Source of the DNA: Clostridiales bacterium
GTDB taxonomy: Bacteria > Bacillota > Clostridia > Lachnospirales > Lachnospiraceae
DNA: 5,763 nucleotides
NCBI GenBank assembly: GCA_018372435.1
Contig: JAHAJA010000068.1
Coordinates: forward strand, 1-5,763
Reading direction: 5' to 3'
The notes below the pieces were generated by a model. That model had not been told where the DNA came from. It ran no database searches and worked only from the letters and a program-made list of their open reading frames with translations. The translations under genes and the position numbers were made by a program. Each line of letters starts with the position of its first letter. Position 1 is the stretch's first letter. Of the stretch, positions 4,807 to 5,763 are shown in pieces.

Positions 4807-5478
4807 ATGGAAATAAGTCATAGTGAGAAATTATATAAATTTTATCTAGATAAGTTTGAGTTCCAGAATATTCTAACATTAGAAAATCGGTATGAGATTC
4901 AATTATGTGAATTTCAAGCAGGTGAATATGTTTGCCGTGCAGGAGATGAAGCCAATTTTATTTATTTCTTTTTAGAAGGACAGGCTAAAGTATATAAAAC
5001 GACGGAGTCGGGAAAATCATTATTATTTTCTTTCTACCAAGAATTTGAATTTGTTGGAGATGTTGAGTTGATGATTGGTAAAGCAATGGTTGCCAATGTG
5101 GAATGTATAACGAAAGTGATTTGTTTCCGTATATCTACGGTAAGGTATCGTAACATATTATTACAGGATAATAAGTTATTGCGTACAATTGCAGCACAAT
5201 TGGCTTCAAAGTTAAATAATATATCAAGTAATAGTGCAAGAAATCTATTATACCCATTAGAAAACCGTTTAGCCGCATATATTATCTCTATGAGTACGGA
5301 GTTGTATTTTAGTGAGAATCTAGTTCAAACGGCTGAATTATTAGGCACAAGTTATCGTCATTTATTACGCTGTCTCAAAAAATTCTGTGAGAATAGGTAC
5401 ATGGAAAAGTTAGAGAATGGTTATCAAATTAATGATTATGACAAATTAGTTGCATTAGGTGAGAGTGTGTATAAATAG
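4807..5478 (+). CDS. yeiL: YeiL-like Crp/Fnr-family transcriptional regulator
   Basis: A 223-residue cytoplasmic DNA-binding regulator. An N-terminal cyclic-nucleotide-binding-type beta-roll covers about 25-110 (FQAGEYVCRAGDEANFIYFF, FVGDVELM), then a long dimerisation helix (about 112-140) and a winged helix-turn-helix (about 168-208). The C-terminal part closely follows E. coli YeiL as I recall it: PLENRLAAYI, then TAELLGTSYRHLL at 175-187. The Arg-Ser pair that binds the cAMP phosphate in CRP is absent (MV in the corresponding stretch KAMVANVE), so cAMP is not the likely ligand. Six cysteines (34, 43, 100, 106, 189, 194) leave redox sensing possible but unproven. Recognition-helix residues SYRHLLR differ from the SRETVGR of CRP. 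E. coli YeiL has been linked to stationary-phase survival under nitrogen starvation; whether that applies here is unknown. Divergent from the transporter pair and sharing a palindrome with it, it probably controls both. Confidence 0.82.
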   Translation: MEISHSEKLYKFYLDKFEFQNILTLENRYEIQLCEFQAGEYVCRAGDEANFIYFFLEGQAKVYKTTESGKSLLFSFYQEFEFVGDVELMIGKAMVANVECITKVICFRISTVRYRNILLQDNKLLRTIAAQLASKLNNISSNSARNLLYPLENRLAAYIISMSTELYFSENLVQTAELLGTSYRHLLRCLKKFCENRYMEKLENGYQINDYDKLVALGESVYK

Positions 5479-5589
5479 ATTTGCAAAATTGAGACTCATC
5501 GTATCGCCGAATGCGTTCATGATGCAATCGAGAGTGAATTCGAAACAGTGGAACATTGTATGGTTCATGTTAATCCTAACAGACAATAA
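5479..5589 (+). pseudogene. C-terminal fragment of a cation diffusion facilitator (CDF) transporter
   Basis: Starting right after the regulator's TAG, the same frame encodes 36 residues ending in TAA at 5587. The stretch THRIAECVHDAIE, then VEHCMVHVNP, is the hallmark end of CDF efflux proteins such as FieF: a cytoplasmic ferredoxin-like domain with a His before IA(D/E) and a His in the final V/I-H-x-x-P. Complete CDF proteins are roughly 280-400 residues with six membrane helices. Everything before this terminal helix-strand unit is missing, and there is no start codon or ribosome binding site. I read it as the remnant of a deletion or insertion that joined the regulator gene to the tail of a transporter gene. 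Translation by stop-codon readthrough is possible in principle, because the frame matches, but nothing supports it. Confidence 0.72.
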
Positions 5590-5631
5590 GATAGAATTGA
5601 CATAGCAGCAGGAATATCTTTGATCCGTAGC

Positions 5632-5763
5632 TGTGTCACCTTTTGTAGAATAGATGAAAAATAAAAAATAAGGTGAAATGAAAAAGTAAATTCCACTTTG
5701 ACAGAGTAAATTCCATAGAAACAAGCTTTTATTAAAATAACACTGTTTGTTGTATTCGATTTT
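5632..5763 (+). mobile_element. Possible insertion-sequence end with nested repeats (IS21-like?)
   Basis: AGTAAATTCCA occurs twice (5685-5695 and 5705-5715) at a 20-base period, separated by CTTTGACAG. TCACCTT (5636-5642) and AAGGTGA (5670-5676) form an inverted repeat just outside. The IS21 family is known for multiple short repeats of about this size at its ends, and a TG start at 5632 would suit such a tip. No transposase coding is visible before the window ends, so the element, if real, continues to the right or is a relic. From 5590 to 5763 I see no gene and no convincing terminator for the regulator. Confidence 0.3.

Noticed and set aside
5590..5625. TTGACA in ATTGACATAG as a promoter
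   Set aside because: No acceptable -10 element lies 16-18 bases downstream, and no gene follows within the window.
5455..5724. Open frame of 89 codons on the - strand at the right end
   Set aside because: It overlaps the regulator's end and runs antisense to the CDF remnant, whose + strand reading matches a known family; it has no supporting start signal.
1..5763. CRISPR array, tRNA gene, phage or defence genes
   Set aside because: No regularly spaced direct repeats beyond the short two-copy ones listed, no tRNA-like cloverleaf and no such proteins were seen on either strand.

Overview
The window is AT-rich bacterial DNA from a low-GC Gram-positive, most likely a motile member of the Clostridia (Lachnospiraceae-like). 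The evidence is the form of the 23S rRNA 3' end, strong AGGAGG-type ribosome binding sites, a LiaF-like membrane protein, and a chemoreceptor whose signalling domain has wording typical of Lachnospiraceae receptors. No species is assigned.

Layout, left to right. The last ~44 bases of a 23S rRNA gene open the window on the + strand. They are followed by a short spacer with a GAAA-capped hairpin and a strong intrinsic terminator (113-146). No 5S rRNA gene lies downstream of the 23S gene. Positions 150-492 hold no intact gene, but contain a decayed + strand coding remnant in three frames. A - strand terminator (491-526) then closes a LiaF-like envelope-stress membrane protein gene (550-1239, -). 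A divergent intergenic region separates it from a full-length methyl-accepting chemotaxis protein (1431-3656, +). This receptor ends one base from the stop codon of a convergent - strand operon of two paralogous small YdcZ/DUF606-type drug/metabolite transporter proteins (3658-4101 and 4120-4542). A 264-base divergent region separates that operon from a YeiL-type Crp/Fnr-family regulator (4807-5478, +). Directly after its stop codon lies a 36-residue C-terminal scrap of a cation diffusion facilitator transporter (5479-5589). The window ends in gene-free sequence with an 11-bp repeat at a 20-bp period, possibly the end of an insertion sequence.

How the parts fit together. The most coherent unit is regulator plus transporter pair. 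A perfect 12-bp palindrome (4658-4669) of the Crp/Fnr operator type sits midway between a -10 element facing each way. If transcription starts at the usual distance, its centre would be at -41.5 for both promoters, the class II activator position. The charge patterns of the two transporter halves suggest opposite membrane orientation, as expected for an antiparallel heterodimer. I infer that the YeiL-like protein controls both itself and the transporter pair. The ligand and substrate cannot be read from sequence. The chemoreceptor and the LiaF-like protein appear to be independent single-gene units, and both flanks of the window show gene debris and possible mobile-element activity.
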